From Psychrobacillus glaciei (GTDB taxonomy: Bacteria; Bacillota; Bacilli; Bacillales_A; Planococcaceae), in the NCBI RefSeq assembly GCF_008973485.1, contig NZ_CP031223.1, positions 2,976,001-3,040,000 of the forward strand: a DNA stretch of 64,000 nt. The letters run 5' to 3'. The position numbers and the translations under genes were made by a program. The notes under the pieces were generated by a model that saw only the letters and a list, made by a program, of their open reading frames with translations, made no database searches and was not told the origin of the DNA. Of the stretch, positions 55,455 through 63,768 are shown in pieces (position 1 is the first letter of the stretch; each line of letters starts with the position of its first letter).

Positions 55455-55990
55455 CTAAGCTACAAAAGCTCTGCAATGATAGATGTGATTTACAATCCTT
55501 GCAATAACGTTTTCAATACTATCACTACTAGTAACATCAAATAGCAACATTTCTTTTGGGAAGCTTAAAGGAGAAACAATAGAACGATAGTCTATTATGT
55601 TTACTCCTTTTATGCCATTACATTGTTTACAAAGGGTTTGTAGATTAGGCGGAACGTTTTACCCTCCCATAGCAATAGGTGGAATATGATCTATTTCCAC
55701 TGTGACCACTCGTCTTTTTTCTTTCCCGCAGCAAAGACATTGATAGTTATCACGTTTTAGAACTTGTTGTCTAATTTCCTCTGTTAGTACATTCGCCGTC
55801 ACCTTGGGACCATCTGGTATTGGAATTAACTCTGTTTCCAGCCCAATCAAAAGTCGATTAATCGTATGATCGAACGCTTTTTTAAAGTGAATAAAATCCC
55901 TGTGTAGTGTCTTCTATAGCAATCCCTCATTATTAAACAGATTTTTTAAATAGACAAGACATTCAAGTGGTGAGAGTTGATAAGAGTCTT
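55455..55990 (-). pseudogene. HNH endonuclease gene with several in-frame stops
   Basis: One minus-strand frame reads DSYQLSPLECLVYLKNLFNN and EGLL, TAG, then KTLHRDFIHFKKAFDHT... to DNYQCLCCGKEKRRVVTVEI and DHIPPIAMGG, TAA, then NVPPNLQTLCKQCNGIKG. The CxxC, DHI and CxxC of the HNH fold are present on both sides of the TAA, which replaces a codon that is usually Lys. A third stop lies near the 5' end. The domain before the HNH is not recognised. A genuinely decayed nuclease next to the transposon boundary. Confidence 0.82.
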
Positions 55991-56105
55991 ACTGCACTTA
56001 ATTTGGAAAATCGGATATAAGCAGGATGTGGAGGAAGCATATAGAAGTAGACTGACATGCATCTCAGTCCTTATATTATAAATGGTTATTTTTTAAAATT
56101 GTTCA

Positions 56106-56305
56106 TTGTTTCATCTAGTAATTTATGCTATACTATATTAGCTAACAATAACTTTACCATAAAATTTTGACATCCAACAATACCGATTGTTATTCACTGG
56201 GTTGAGCCAATCGCTATCTTTGGGTGCCAAACCCGCAAGAGTTCTTTAGGAACAAGGAATTCTTAAGAAAAAAAGCATCATCTCTTTTGAGATAATGCTT
56301 TTTTT
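56106..56305 (+). ncRNA. Candidate structured RNA with own promoter and terminator; c-di-AMP riboswitch-like
   Basis: A promoter (TTGTTT, 17 bp, TATACT at 56129-56134, extended by TGC) would start RNA near 56141. The RNA has no open reading frame. It contains ATCGCTATCTTTGGGTGCC, AAACCCGCAAGAG and GGAACAAGG, which resemble the GGGTGCCGAACCCGCAAGAG...GGAACCAA core I recall for ydaO/yuaA c-di-AMP riboswitches. The second half of that riboswitch is not seen. A strong terminator follows. No gene on this strand comes after it within the window. It could be a degenerate riboswitch, an orphaned leader, or an unrelated small RNA. Confidence 0.45.
56268..56305 (+). terminator. Terminator of the RNA unit
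   Basis: AAAAAAAGCATCATCTC-TTTT-GAGATAATGCTTTTTTT, a 17-bp stem with one mismatch and T-run. Presumed chromosome-side limit of the Tn7-like element lies beyond it. Confidence 0.88.
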
Positions 56306-56730
56306 ATATACATTTTCCAGAACCTCCCTAATCTCATTTTTTTCATAAATTCAGGAATATTATAATTTTTCACACAGACTATGACAAAACAAAAATCCAC
56401 GATTATCGATTATTATCTTTAATATTTCATAATGTGACGTAAACCATATCTTTTCCATTAAATAAATCATAAGTTCCCCACACTTAGAACCACCTAATCT
56501 CATGAGATTTTAAGGCAGATTTTCTACTTACTTTTCATTAATTTTTACATGAAATTAAGTAAAACATCTTTATTTAAATGTTTTTAGGAAAACTTATACT
56601 TTATTTTTTTGCTTTAGGAAGTTTTATCATTTATTCATTTTTCACTAGAAATCCCACTACTTTTTAACCGATTTTGTCTACAGACTGAAAGTACCTAAAC
56701 AGTTCTTTCAGTTTATTTGTAAGCAGAGCC

Positions 56731-56754
56731 AAAAATAAAAAGACTTCGTAGTCT
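56731..56754 (-). terminator. Probable terminator of the transposition operon
   Basis: On the minus strand AGACT-ACGA-AGTCT followed by TTTTTATTTTT. The stem has only five pairs, so it is weak. Confidence 0.5.
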
Positions 56755-56817
56755 ACCCTTCCATTAGTGTAAATTTTCTTACATTAGGAGACTTATTAAA
56801 GAATTGATTTTTTAGTG

Positions 56818-57021
56818 TTACAGAGCTCTAACATACTCGTATTGAACTAACTTTACCCATTCCAAAAAATCAGGTACTAAATGGTCTTCACTATAAAAGG
56901 AATACAAGGAATTCGTCCTTTCTCTTCCAAAGAACAACGTGTAGTTGCACCTTTCGGTTAGGCTACTATGGTAGCAAACACCATCATAGAGAAGAGTAAG
57001 ATATTCAACTCCGCTAATCAT
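56818..57021 (-). CDS. Small protein translationally coupled to the second tniQ
   Basis: 67 residues from the ATG at 57021, overlapping the tniQ2 stop by eight bases (ATGATTAG). It reads MISGVEYLTLLYDGVCYHSS then FFGRERTNSLYSFYSEDHLV and ends FLEWVKLVQYEYVRAL. Rich in Tyr and Phe with acidic patches; no zinc motif or membrane segment. I do not recognise it. Overlap, same strand and the terminator just behind it argue that it is the fifth gene of the transposition operon. A longer frame from 57072 overlaps more of tniQ2 and is less likely. Confidence 0.55.
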   Translation of the reverse strand: MISGVEYLTLLYDGVCYHSSLTERCNYTLFFGRERTNSLYSFYSEDHLVPDFLEWVKLVQYEYVRAL

Positions 57022-58402
57022 TTTTCCAAGTCCATTTCCTTCGGACAATACCAAGTTCATTACATAGTTCATTTAATAACACTCTATTGGTACTTACCCA
57101 AAAGAAAGAGGGGTTATTGATTTCTGCTAAAATTTTTCTCTCAGAAGGATATATTCCATCATTTAGTAATTTTATAATAACCGCTTTTAATTCATGTTTC
57201 TTCTTATCTTTGATATCATTTAATTCTCTCTGATATTCATTTTGTTTCCTTTTTATTATTTTTATGTCTTCTGGGAATTTTTCTCGTATTGTTGTTGGAC
57301 GAGTATATCCTAATCTTCTGGAAATTTGCAATAAATTAAGGATAGGACTACTGATTTCTTCATATTCATTTATTATTTTTCTTAGTTCTTCCTTTAACTT
57401 CACTCTCTCATTTTTATCAGGTTTTGAATAAAAAGGATTTTCATTAATAAGTAAAGGTAAACTTCGAATTTCCAAACCCATGTTAAAATCTTTTGAAAAA
57501 TAATTCTTAAGTGTTGCGTTTGTTATATAACCAAATTTTAACAATGAATAAAGGGAAGCTTTTCGTTTCCCACTCACCCAATTATAAAATGTTTTCCGTG
57601 AAATGTTTGACAGACTACAGATATCATTCATTTTTAGTTTATATTTTTGTTTACTCATCTCTATGATTTCTTTAATATTTTCACCATAATCAATCCATCT
57701 TATATTATTTTCAATTCGTTCTTGTGTATTTATTTTTAGTAACTCTTGAATATTTTCTACAACCCATTTTTGCCAGCAAAAATATTCATCCGGTATTTTT
57801 TCTTTAGCCACTGTATTCTCAGAACCTAACCAAGTAGCGCATTTATCACAAAGTCCTACCTCCCCCTTTCTTTTCAATAGAAACTGTTCTGATTTACAGG
57901 AGGGACAACAATTTACTAACTTACATCTATGTTTCAAACAAATATCTACTACTTCAAAGTTCCATAATAATTTTTCATAAACTATTTTATTTTGGTTTCT
58001 ATATTCTTGAAGACAATAGGGACACCAAAATTTATTTGTCCGTAATTCTTGGCTTGACATAAAGTAATGAAAATTTATTAATGTAAGCTCTTCCAAATCT
58101 TTTATTGTTGTTAGATTTGATAAGACATCTACAATTTCTTTTGTTTTTATATTCGAATTATTAATTGAGATTGATTGTGTCGGTTGAAAAACATTGGTTG
58201 ATGTTTCTCTTTCAAGGTTAGGATAAACAATTTTAGTAAATAGATCTAATACTTTTAAATTATGTGCAGAACTAAGTCTTGAAACATAACTTGTTAGACT
58301 TTCAATGTCAGATGTACTTTTTCCAATTGGGGGCAGTCCATAAAGTACACTACTATTTTGTAATTTCTTCGAAATACACATTATTAAGCCCACCTTAATC
58401 AA
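57014..58402 (-). CDS. TniQ/TnsD-family target-selection protein (second copy)
   Basis: 462 residues. The N-terminal TniQ domain starts LYGLPPIGKSTSDIESLTSY and continues RLSSAHNLKVLDLF. The zinc-binding part has FWCPYCLQEYRNQN, CLKHRCKLVNCCPSCKSEQF and GLCDKCATWLG. The C-terminal half is TnsD-like, with a helix-turn-helix (LSNISRKTFYNWVSGKRKAS) and a later GIYPSERKILAEINNPSFFW stretch. TnsD/TniQ proteins recruit TnsC to a chosen target. The same layout as the first TniQ suggests paralogues with different targets. It lies 13 bp behind tnsC. Confidence 0.9.
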   Translation of the reverse strand: MIKVGLIMCISKKLQNSSVLYGLPPIGKSTSDIESLTSYVSRLSSAHNLKVLDLFTKIVYPNLERETSTNVFQPTQSISINNSNIKTKEIVDVLSNLTTIKDLEELTLINFHYFMSSQELRTNKFWCPYCLQEYRNQNKIVYEKLLWNFEVVDICLKHRCKLVNCCPSCKSEQFLLKRKGEVGLCDKCATWLGSENTVAKEKIPDEYFCWQKWVVENIQELLKINTQERIENNIRWIDYGENIKEIIEMSKQKYKLKMNDICSLSNISRKTFYNWVSGKRKASLYSLLKFGYITNATLKNYFSKDFNMGLEIRSLPLLINENPFYSKPDKNERVKLKEELRKIINEYEEISSPILNLLQISRRLGYTRPTTIREKFPEDIKIIKRKQNEYQRELNDIKDKKKHELKAVIIKLLNDGIYPSERKILAEINNPSFFWVSTNRVLLNELCNELGIVRRKWTWKND

Positions 58403-58415
58403 TCATAAGTTTATA

Positions 58416-59552
58416 TTAAACCTTGTCTAAACCAACATTGTCTCTTTCCGGTTTTCTTTTTCCCGGGGCAGGATTATTTTTTACTTTTATATCTTCCTTC
58501 TTTTCTGTTTGTTTCATTTCAAGGAGAGCCCTAAGTTCATCTTTATCATTATTACTTTCCTTGAATATAAATTCTCCTGTTATCGCTTCATTAGCTAATG
58601 TTATTAATTTTCTTGCTTGTAAAACATTATTCCTTAAATTAGTGTAGGTAACTGTTTTTTCATTATTTTCAATTGCATCTGACAAACATCTTTGCAACCA
58701 ATTTTTTAATATACCTGCACATCCAATAGAATTTTCATATAAGTACTCAGAGTAACCTATTAAATCTGGCTCCTCTTGAACTGGTAACAATTTCTGAAAA
58801 GTTAATAATAATGAAAGAAAATTTTTCTTTTCTGTTCCCTTATTGTAATAATCATATCTTGAAAAGTGAATTTCTTTTACCCTTCTAGACAATTGTCCGT
58901 CTAAATTAATTACTTCATTTAGTTCATAAGTCCCAAATAAGACTATTTTTGTATTACTCATATTCGCAATCGATTTTATAGAATTAAATTGTTTTTGATT
59001 TTTTTCACCGTCTCCTCTCTTTTCTCCATTAATTTTAAAAAAGTGTTGAGCCTCATCAATTAGAAGAGCCTTTGTTTTTCTATAAAAAACAGCGCTTTCT
59101 AATGATCTACGTAATTCAGAAGCAGACCCATAACGTAAAGAAATATTATTTTCTTTCTTTAATTTACCTATATCAATCTTATAATCTATTAAAGGTTCAT
59201 TAAGTGAAGTGAGGACTCGATAATAAAAATCCTTCCAATTGAACTTACCTAAATCCGGATTAGGAAGTTCTATGCCAGTAATAGGTATAATACTTCTATC
59301 ATTATAAATATCCTCTTCCATATCCTTTAATACAGATTTAATTGCTGCATTGAATAGCCTTGACTTTCCAACCCCTGACGGACCAACCACCATGATAATA
59401 TTTTGTGAACCTTTGTAAATTTCATTTTTTAAATCGAGTAAAACTTGTTTCATTTTTGGATGGCTAATAGTATATTCATTAAAAAAATTTTCCCGTTCTT
59501 CTTTTGTTTTGGTTAGTAGTTCTTCATCAAATAATCTCTGCTTCTTTGCCAT
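58416..59552 (-). CDS. tnsC: TnsC-type AAA+ ATPase
   Basis: 378 residues. Walker A GPSGVGKS at residues 57-64 and Walker B KALLIDEAQHFF near 161-172. Sensor-like FGTYELNEVINLDGQLSRRV is near 225. It bridges target DNA marked by TniQ and the TnsAB transposase, and its ATP state controls target immunity in Tn7. The C-terminal tail is charged (VKNNPAPGKRKPERDN). Its ATG overlaps the tnsAB stop by one base (TAATG). Slightly longer than Tn5053 TniB, shorter than Tn7 TnsC (555 residues). Confidence 0.93.
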   Translation of the reverse strand: MAKKQRLFDEELLTKTKEERENFFNEYTISHPKMKQVLLDLKNEIYKGSQNIIMVVGPSGVGKSRLFNAAIKSVLKDMEEDIYNDRSIIPITGIELPNPDLGKFNWKDFYYRVLTSLNEPLIDYKIDIGKLKKENNISLRYGSASELRRSLESAVFYRKTKALLIDEAQHFFKINGEKRGDGEKNQKQFNSIKSIANMSNTKIVLFGTYELNEVINLDGQLSRRVKEIHFSRYDYYNKGTEKKNFLSLLLTFQKLLPVQEEPDLIGYSEYLYENSIGCAGILKNWLQRCLSDAIENNEKTVTYTNLRNNVLQARKLITLANEAITGEFIFKESNNDKDELRALLEMKQTEKKEDIKVKNNPAPGKRKPERDNVGLDKV

Positions 59553-62203
59553 TAGACTAGCTCCCCAAAAATATCAAGTTCTAAGTCATCATCATATTCT
59601 TCTTTCTCAAACTCAATTTCTTGACTGATTTCTTTTGGACTTTCTATTTTCCGTACATCTTTTTCTAATGGTTTGTATTTATTTATAGCAATATTTTCTT
59701 CTATTTCTTCAGACTCAATTATATATTTTGCTAACATAATTGCTGTTACTGTATTGCTCCGAGAATATAATTTATTCTTCTGCCTTATCTCTTCTGCAAG
59801 AAGTTTTATTTGTTTTTCAGTCTTGCCATTTAAATACTTAAATTGTTCAGATAAACATTCTACCCACTCATTTTCTATAAAAGCGTAAGATACCCCAATG
59901 TTGAAAGGATCATATTTAACTTCTACATGTTCATTTTCAATTTTAGGGTTCCTAAACTTTTTGGACCAGTAATAAGAATAAGTCAATTTTATACCCTGAC
60001 CTGGATGAACTTTTCGAGTTTTTCCTTTTGGAGATGGTAAAGTCATCAAAACAAATGTCTCATCATATGGAATATAGGTATTAGGTCTGTTACCCGATAT
60101 AAAACTAGATTCTTCAAACATATCATGAGGAGTTTTATTCAATGATGGATTTTCCATATTGTCATACACATCTTTTATCCAGCTATCAAGCCGTTCATAT
60201 AAAGTATCCAATGTCCACACTGCATGATTCTTTGGATTTACGGATTTAGTGACTTGTCTAACGTTTTTGGTGATTTGAGTATTCCCTCTTAAATTGTGTA
60301 TGAAGAGTTTATTAGTAATGCCAAATAATCGCTCAATCACATTACCATAGCGTGCTTTTGCAGCGGGTCTTTGTTTTTTATGAACACCATACATTGCAAG
60401 GAGCGATTCAAAATATATGCTTTCAAATTCCTTTCCTCCATCTACCACAACATAATTCGGTAAACGATTAAATGACTTTACACATTCCCGAATTACCATC
60501 ATACACGAACGATAGGAAGGTTCTTCAAATGTTAAATAAAATGCAAGGATGCGTCTTGAATAAGCATCAATCATAAATGTAAGCCATGGTCGCTTAGAAA
60601 CTTTACCATTAATATCAAGCTCAATGTCTAATTCGGTATGATCTATATGCGCTATTTCAAATATTCTTTCCCCATGTTTTGGGGAAGTGAAGTGAAGATC
60701 CGTAACAAATTTTTCATATTTGTATGCTGCTCTTTTTCCTTTTCTAGCCATTTCAATTTCATACACTGAAAGGTTCTTTATTTCCGTACATAAAGTTGCG
60801 TATGAAGGTGCTAAGTAATTGAGCTCTTCACATTTAACAAGCAATTCACGATAAACTTCTTTTGCTGTTTTTGATTTTATTGTTGCATAGCTTTCCATTA
60901 TCACTGTTTCCATCAAATCTTTGGTTTTAGGAGATAATTTTGAATTTCTATTTCCTCTTTTTTTTATTTGAGGTAACAGACCTATAAATCCATGCCCATG
61001 AAGCTCTTCTGCATCTTTAAACTTCTTAACCCAATTCCTTAATGTTCTATCTGTTAAACTAAAATCTTCTAATTCTTCCCCTCGTAAATATTTCGACACG
61101 ATTTCATATTTGTTGTTTGCTTCTTTTAAGTCATCTTCATTCACCATTGAAATCATCTTTTTTAATTCAATATTATCACTGTTACTTTCTTTTTTAATTG
61201 CCTTTATAAACCCTTCTGATAAATACGATTCAAATATATTAATTGGTAATTCTACATTCTTCTTTTCATGCTTAGAATACAAGAAGACTATTTTGCTATT
61301 TTGATCGTAATTAAGAATGGTCCATTCCGTTTGTCCCCATAAGATTTTATTACCACTTTTCAACTCAATCCTATTGGGTTTGATTATTTTTCTATTTGAT
61401 TTCTCCATGATTTTAAAACCAGTGTATTGTTCTTTATTTAAAAAGACCTTCACGTTCTCTGGCTCAGTAATTAAGTCTTTATATATATCAAAATAAATAG
61501 TATTATTTGCTATTAGTGCGTATATATCATCTAATATAAAATTTTCCTCTGATATCTGTAATATTTCTGATAAAGTTAAACCTAACTTCGTTTTTATTAC
61601 TTCCTTTATTTTTATGGTTATTGAATCTTCTGGTACATACTCATTTACGATATAATCCCCTAAAAAAATCAAGTTACGTTGAAGAATCCAATTGATATCT
61701 TCTGATGAATTTACTAAAAATTCTAAATTAAATTCATCTGCATATGTTTTCCCGGGTGCAAATATCCAATTTCCATCCAGTTTATAAAACCTTTCCGGAT
61801 TTTCTTGTGATTTTCTAATTAGCTCTTCCTCCGTTTTACACTCAATCCAATATGCCCTTTCTTTTTCAATTACAAAAAAATCTGGTGTATTTAAATAAGC
61901 CCTCTTTCTATTATTCTTATTACTTTGATAGTAGAGTAGTTTTATTTGAGGTGGTTGATCGTAATATTCTAAAACACTATCATTAAACTCCAACATATAG
62001 ATGGTAGGTAATTCAACCTTATGGCTTTCAAATTGAATTGTAACTCCCATTTTTTTACTACTAAATCGTCCACTTACGTTATGCTTACCTCCCCCAACTC
62101 TTCTTGCTGGCGGTGACTCTCTTACCCGTTGTACCTCTTTCTTTGCCTCGTCTGTTAAACTGAGCTTATTTGCCCACTCATCAAACTCACTATCACTCAT
62201 CAT
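59552..62203 (-). CDS. TnsA-TnsB fusion transposase
   Basis: 883 residues. The N-terminal 150 residues form a TnsA-type restriction-endonuclease domain: SHKVELPTIYMLEFNDSVLE with the probable catalytic E64, LNTPDFFV with D108, and WIECKTEE with E121-x-K123. A linker and a helix-turn-helix (SLTDRTLRNWVKKF, about 382-395) follow. The DDE integrase core is FEIAHIDHTELDIEL (D521), NYVVVDGGKEFES (D588) and ARYGNVIERLFG (E624), a D-67-D-35-E pattern, then the Mu/TnsB C-terminal beta barrel. In Tn7 TnsA cuts the 5' ends and TnsB the 3' ends; fusion puts both cuts in one chain, predicting cut-and-paste movement. All catalytic residues appear intact. Confidence 0.93.
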   Translation of the reverse strand: MMSDSEFDEWANKLSLTDEAKKEVQRVRESPPARRVGGGKHNVSGRFSSKKMGVTIQFESHKVELPTIYMLEFNDSVLEYYDQPPQIKLLYYQSNKNNRKRAYLNTPDFFVIEKERAYWIECKTEEELIRKSQENPERFYKLDGNWIFAPGKTYADEFNLEFLVNSSEDINWILQRNLIFLGDYIVNEYVPEDSITIKIKEVIKTKLGLTLSEILQISEENFILDDIYALIANNTIYFDIYKDLITEPENVKVFLNKEQYTGFKIMEKSNRKIIKPNRIELKSGNKILWGQTEWTILNYDQNSKIVFLYSKHEKKNVELPINIFESYLSEGFIKAIKKESNSDNIELKKMISMVNEDDLKEANNKYEIVSKYLRGEELEDFSLTDRTLRNWVKKFKDAEELHGHGFIGLLPQIKKRGNRNSKLSPKTKDLMETVIMESYATIKSKTAKEVYRELLVKCEELNYLAPSYATLCTEIKNLSVYEIEMARKGKRAAYKYEKFVTDLHFTSPKHGERIFEIAHIDHTELDIELDINGKVSKRPWLTFMIDAYSRRILAFYLTFEEPSYRSCMMVIRECVKSFNRLPNYVVVDGGKEFESIYFESLLAMYGVHKKQRPAAKARYGNVIERLFGITNKLFIHNLRGNTQITKNVRQVTKSVNPKNHAVWTLDTLYERLDSWIKDVYDNMENPSLNKTPHDMFEESSFISGNRPNTYIPYDETFVLMTLPSPKGKTRKVHPGQGIKLTYSYYWSKKFRNPKIENEHVEVKYDPFNIGVSYAFIENEWVECLSEQFKYLNGKTEKQIKLLAEEIRQKNKLYSRSNTVTAIMLAKYIIESEEIEENIAINKYKPLEKDVRKIESPKEISQEIEFEKEEYDDDLELDIFGELV

Positions 62204-62205
62204 TA

Positions 62206-63540
62206 CTATTTTCTCCCCTTCCCATTATAAAGACTGTTCATAACCAATAAATCTCTCCAATATTCTTGGAGAACCCTCTCCTTCAGTAATCCCCTTTTAT
62301 TAGTTTTCATTTGAATTTTCTCACTACTTGGATATATACCCTCATTTACTAAGGAATAAAAGGCAATTTGAATTTCTTTTTTTAATTCCTCTATTCTTTG
62401 TTTTGATTCTAAATTGATATACTCTCTATATCTTTTTGAAATTTGTTTACAGTATTCAGGAAAATTACTATATAAAACTCGTTTATCGCGACCTATTATT
62501 TTTGCAGTCGCTACCATAGAAATTGGTTGGTCACATATTAGTACTTCATTTAGACTATTTTCAATTGAAACAAAGTCAAGTCTTCTTCTAATCACTTTCT
62601 CTTTACTTGTTTTCGTTTTTTCAACCAGATGACTTATAGTCACATTTGGCAAATTTTTTGAGAAGAATTCCAAAATTGTAGTATCTAATTTAAAACAGAC
62701 CATTAGTAATCCATCGAGAGTGGGAATATTTTCTGATTTAATCCAAGCCCTTAAAGTACTCTTAGGAATACCTAAGAATCTAGCAAAATTAGGTATATTA
62801 TCAGAAAACAGGTCTTGATTGATATAATTTAACTGTTTACTGATATTTTCTTTAACAAAGAGTTTACTAGAATTTAAACCTATTAAGCTTTCAATATTTA
62901 GATAGACAAAAGTATGCCATTGCCATTCCAGATTATTAATCTCTTCAATAGCTTCATCTTGTATTAGCAAGTTAAAACAGTTTGGACAATGCCCTGGGAT
63001 CATTTGTCTACGAAGTATATCAGTTTTTTTATAGCAGGCCGGACATTTATCAATTAGATAACACTTATGTTTAAAACAAATCTGTACCGGTTTTAAATAC
63101 CAAATAAGCGGATAGTAAATACTTTTGTTGTTATCGTTCCAATTCTTTATACATTCCGGACACCAAGAGAAAGTTTCTTTAAATAAATTTCTTAAAGGAA
63201 CTAAATCTTTTAATTTAAACAGGGTTAAGTTAGCCAAATCAATTCTGGTTGTTAACTCTTCTAAAACACGAACCAATTCAGTTGAGTTATCCTTATATCC
63301 ATTTATTGTTTTAGCCCCTTCAAAAAAACTGTTACCACCGTATTTAGAGCTTCTTTCCAAATAATCTTTATGCAATTCAGGAACCACTAGCTTATTTACC
63401 AAGTGACCAACATTAAGGTTATGTTCATATGAAAGCCTAATTAAATAACTGCATAGACTTTCTACTAAACCTGTTTCAATTCCAATAGGATCAATGTTAT
63501 ATAAGATACTTCTTGAAGCTTGAATAGTTAACACCTCCAA
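62206..63540 (-). CDS. TniQ/TnsD-family target-selection protein (first copy)
   Basis: 444 residues. TniQ domain: IDPIGIETGLVESLCSYLIR then LSYEHNLNVGHLVNKLVVPE. Zinc part: FSWCPECIKNWND, CFKHKCYLIDKCPACYKKTD and GHCPNCFNLL. C-terminal TnsD-like half with a helix-turn-helix (FLGIPKSTLRAWIKSENIPT) and GIYPSSEKIQMKTNKRGLL near the end, the same plan as tniQ2. First gene of the operon, 2 bp before tnsAB. One paralogue probably recognises the chromosomal attachment site and the other a second class of targets, which is inference. Confidence 0.9.
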   Translation of the reverse strand: MEVLTIQASRSILYNIDPIGIETGLVESLCSYLIRLSYEHNLNVGHLVNKLVVPELHKDYLERSSKYGGNSFFEGAKTINGYKDNSTELVRVLEELTTRIDLANLTLFKLKDLVPLRNLFKETFSWCPECIKNWNDNNKSIYYPLIWYLKPVQICFKHKCYLIDKCPACYKKTDILRRQMIPGHCPNCFNLLIQDEAIEEINNLEWQWHTFVYLNIESLIGLNSSKLFVKENISKQLNYINQDLFSDNIPNFARFLGIPKSTLRAWIKSENIPTLDGLLMVCFKLDTTILEFFSKNLPNVTISHLVEKTKTSKEKVIRRRLDFVSIENSLNEVLICDQPISMVATAKIIGRDKRVLYSNFPEYCKQISKRYREYINLESKQRIEELKKEIQIAFYSLVNEGIYPSSEKIQMKTNKRGLLKERVLQEYWRDLLVMNSLYNGKGRK

Positions 63541-63603
63541 TAATTAATTCACCTCAAGAATTCTCTTGATAGATTACTATTAATTATTGGCAATTAAATA
63601 ATA

Positions 63604-63643
63604 GATTTATTCATATAAAAAAAATTTTTGATATGAATAAATC
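63604..63643. promoter_or_regulatory. Perfect inverted repeat between tniQ1 and the cargo gene
   Basis: GATTTATTCATAT and ATATGAATAAATC, 13-bp perfect arms around an AT-rich spacer of 14 bases, in the divergent gap 63541-63768. It may be an operator for both directions. Confidence 0.45.
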
Positions 63644-63768
63644 AAAACATTAACATGATATAGATTACTAATATCTCTGATAATTATTAAATAAACAATT
63701 TATTGGATTTAAGAATAAATTTCCAAGTAATAGACAATTAATATTGTATATTGGAGGGAAAGTTTATT

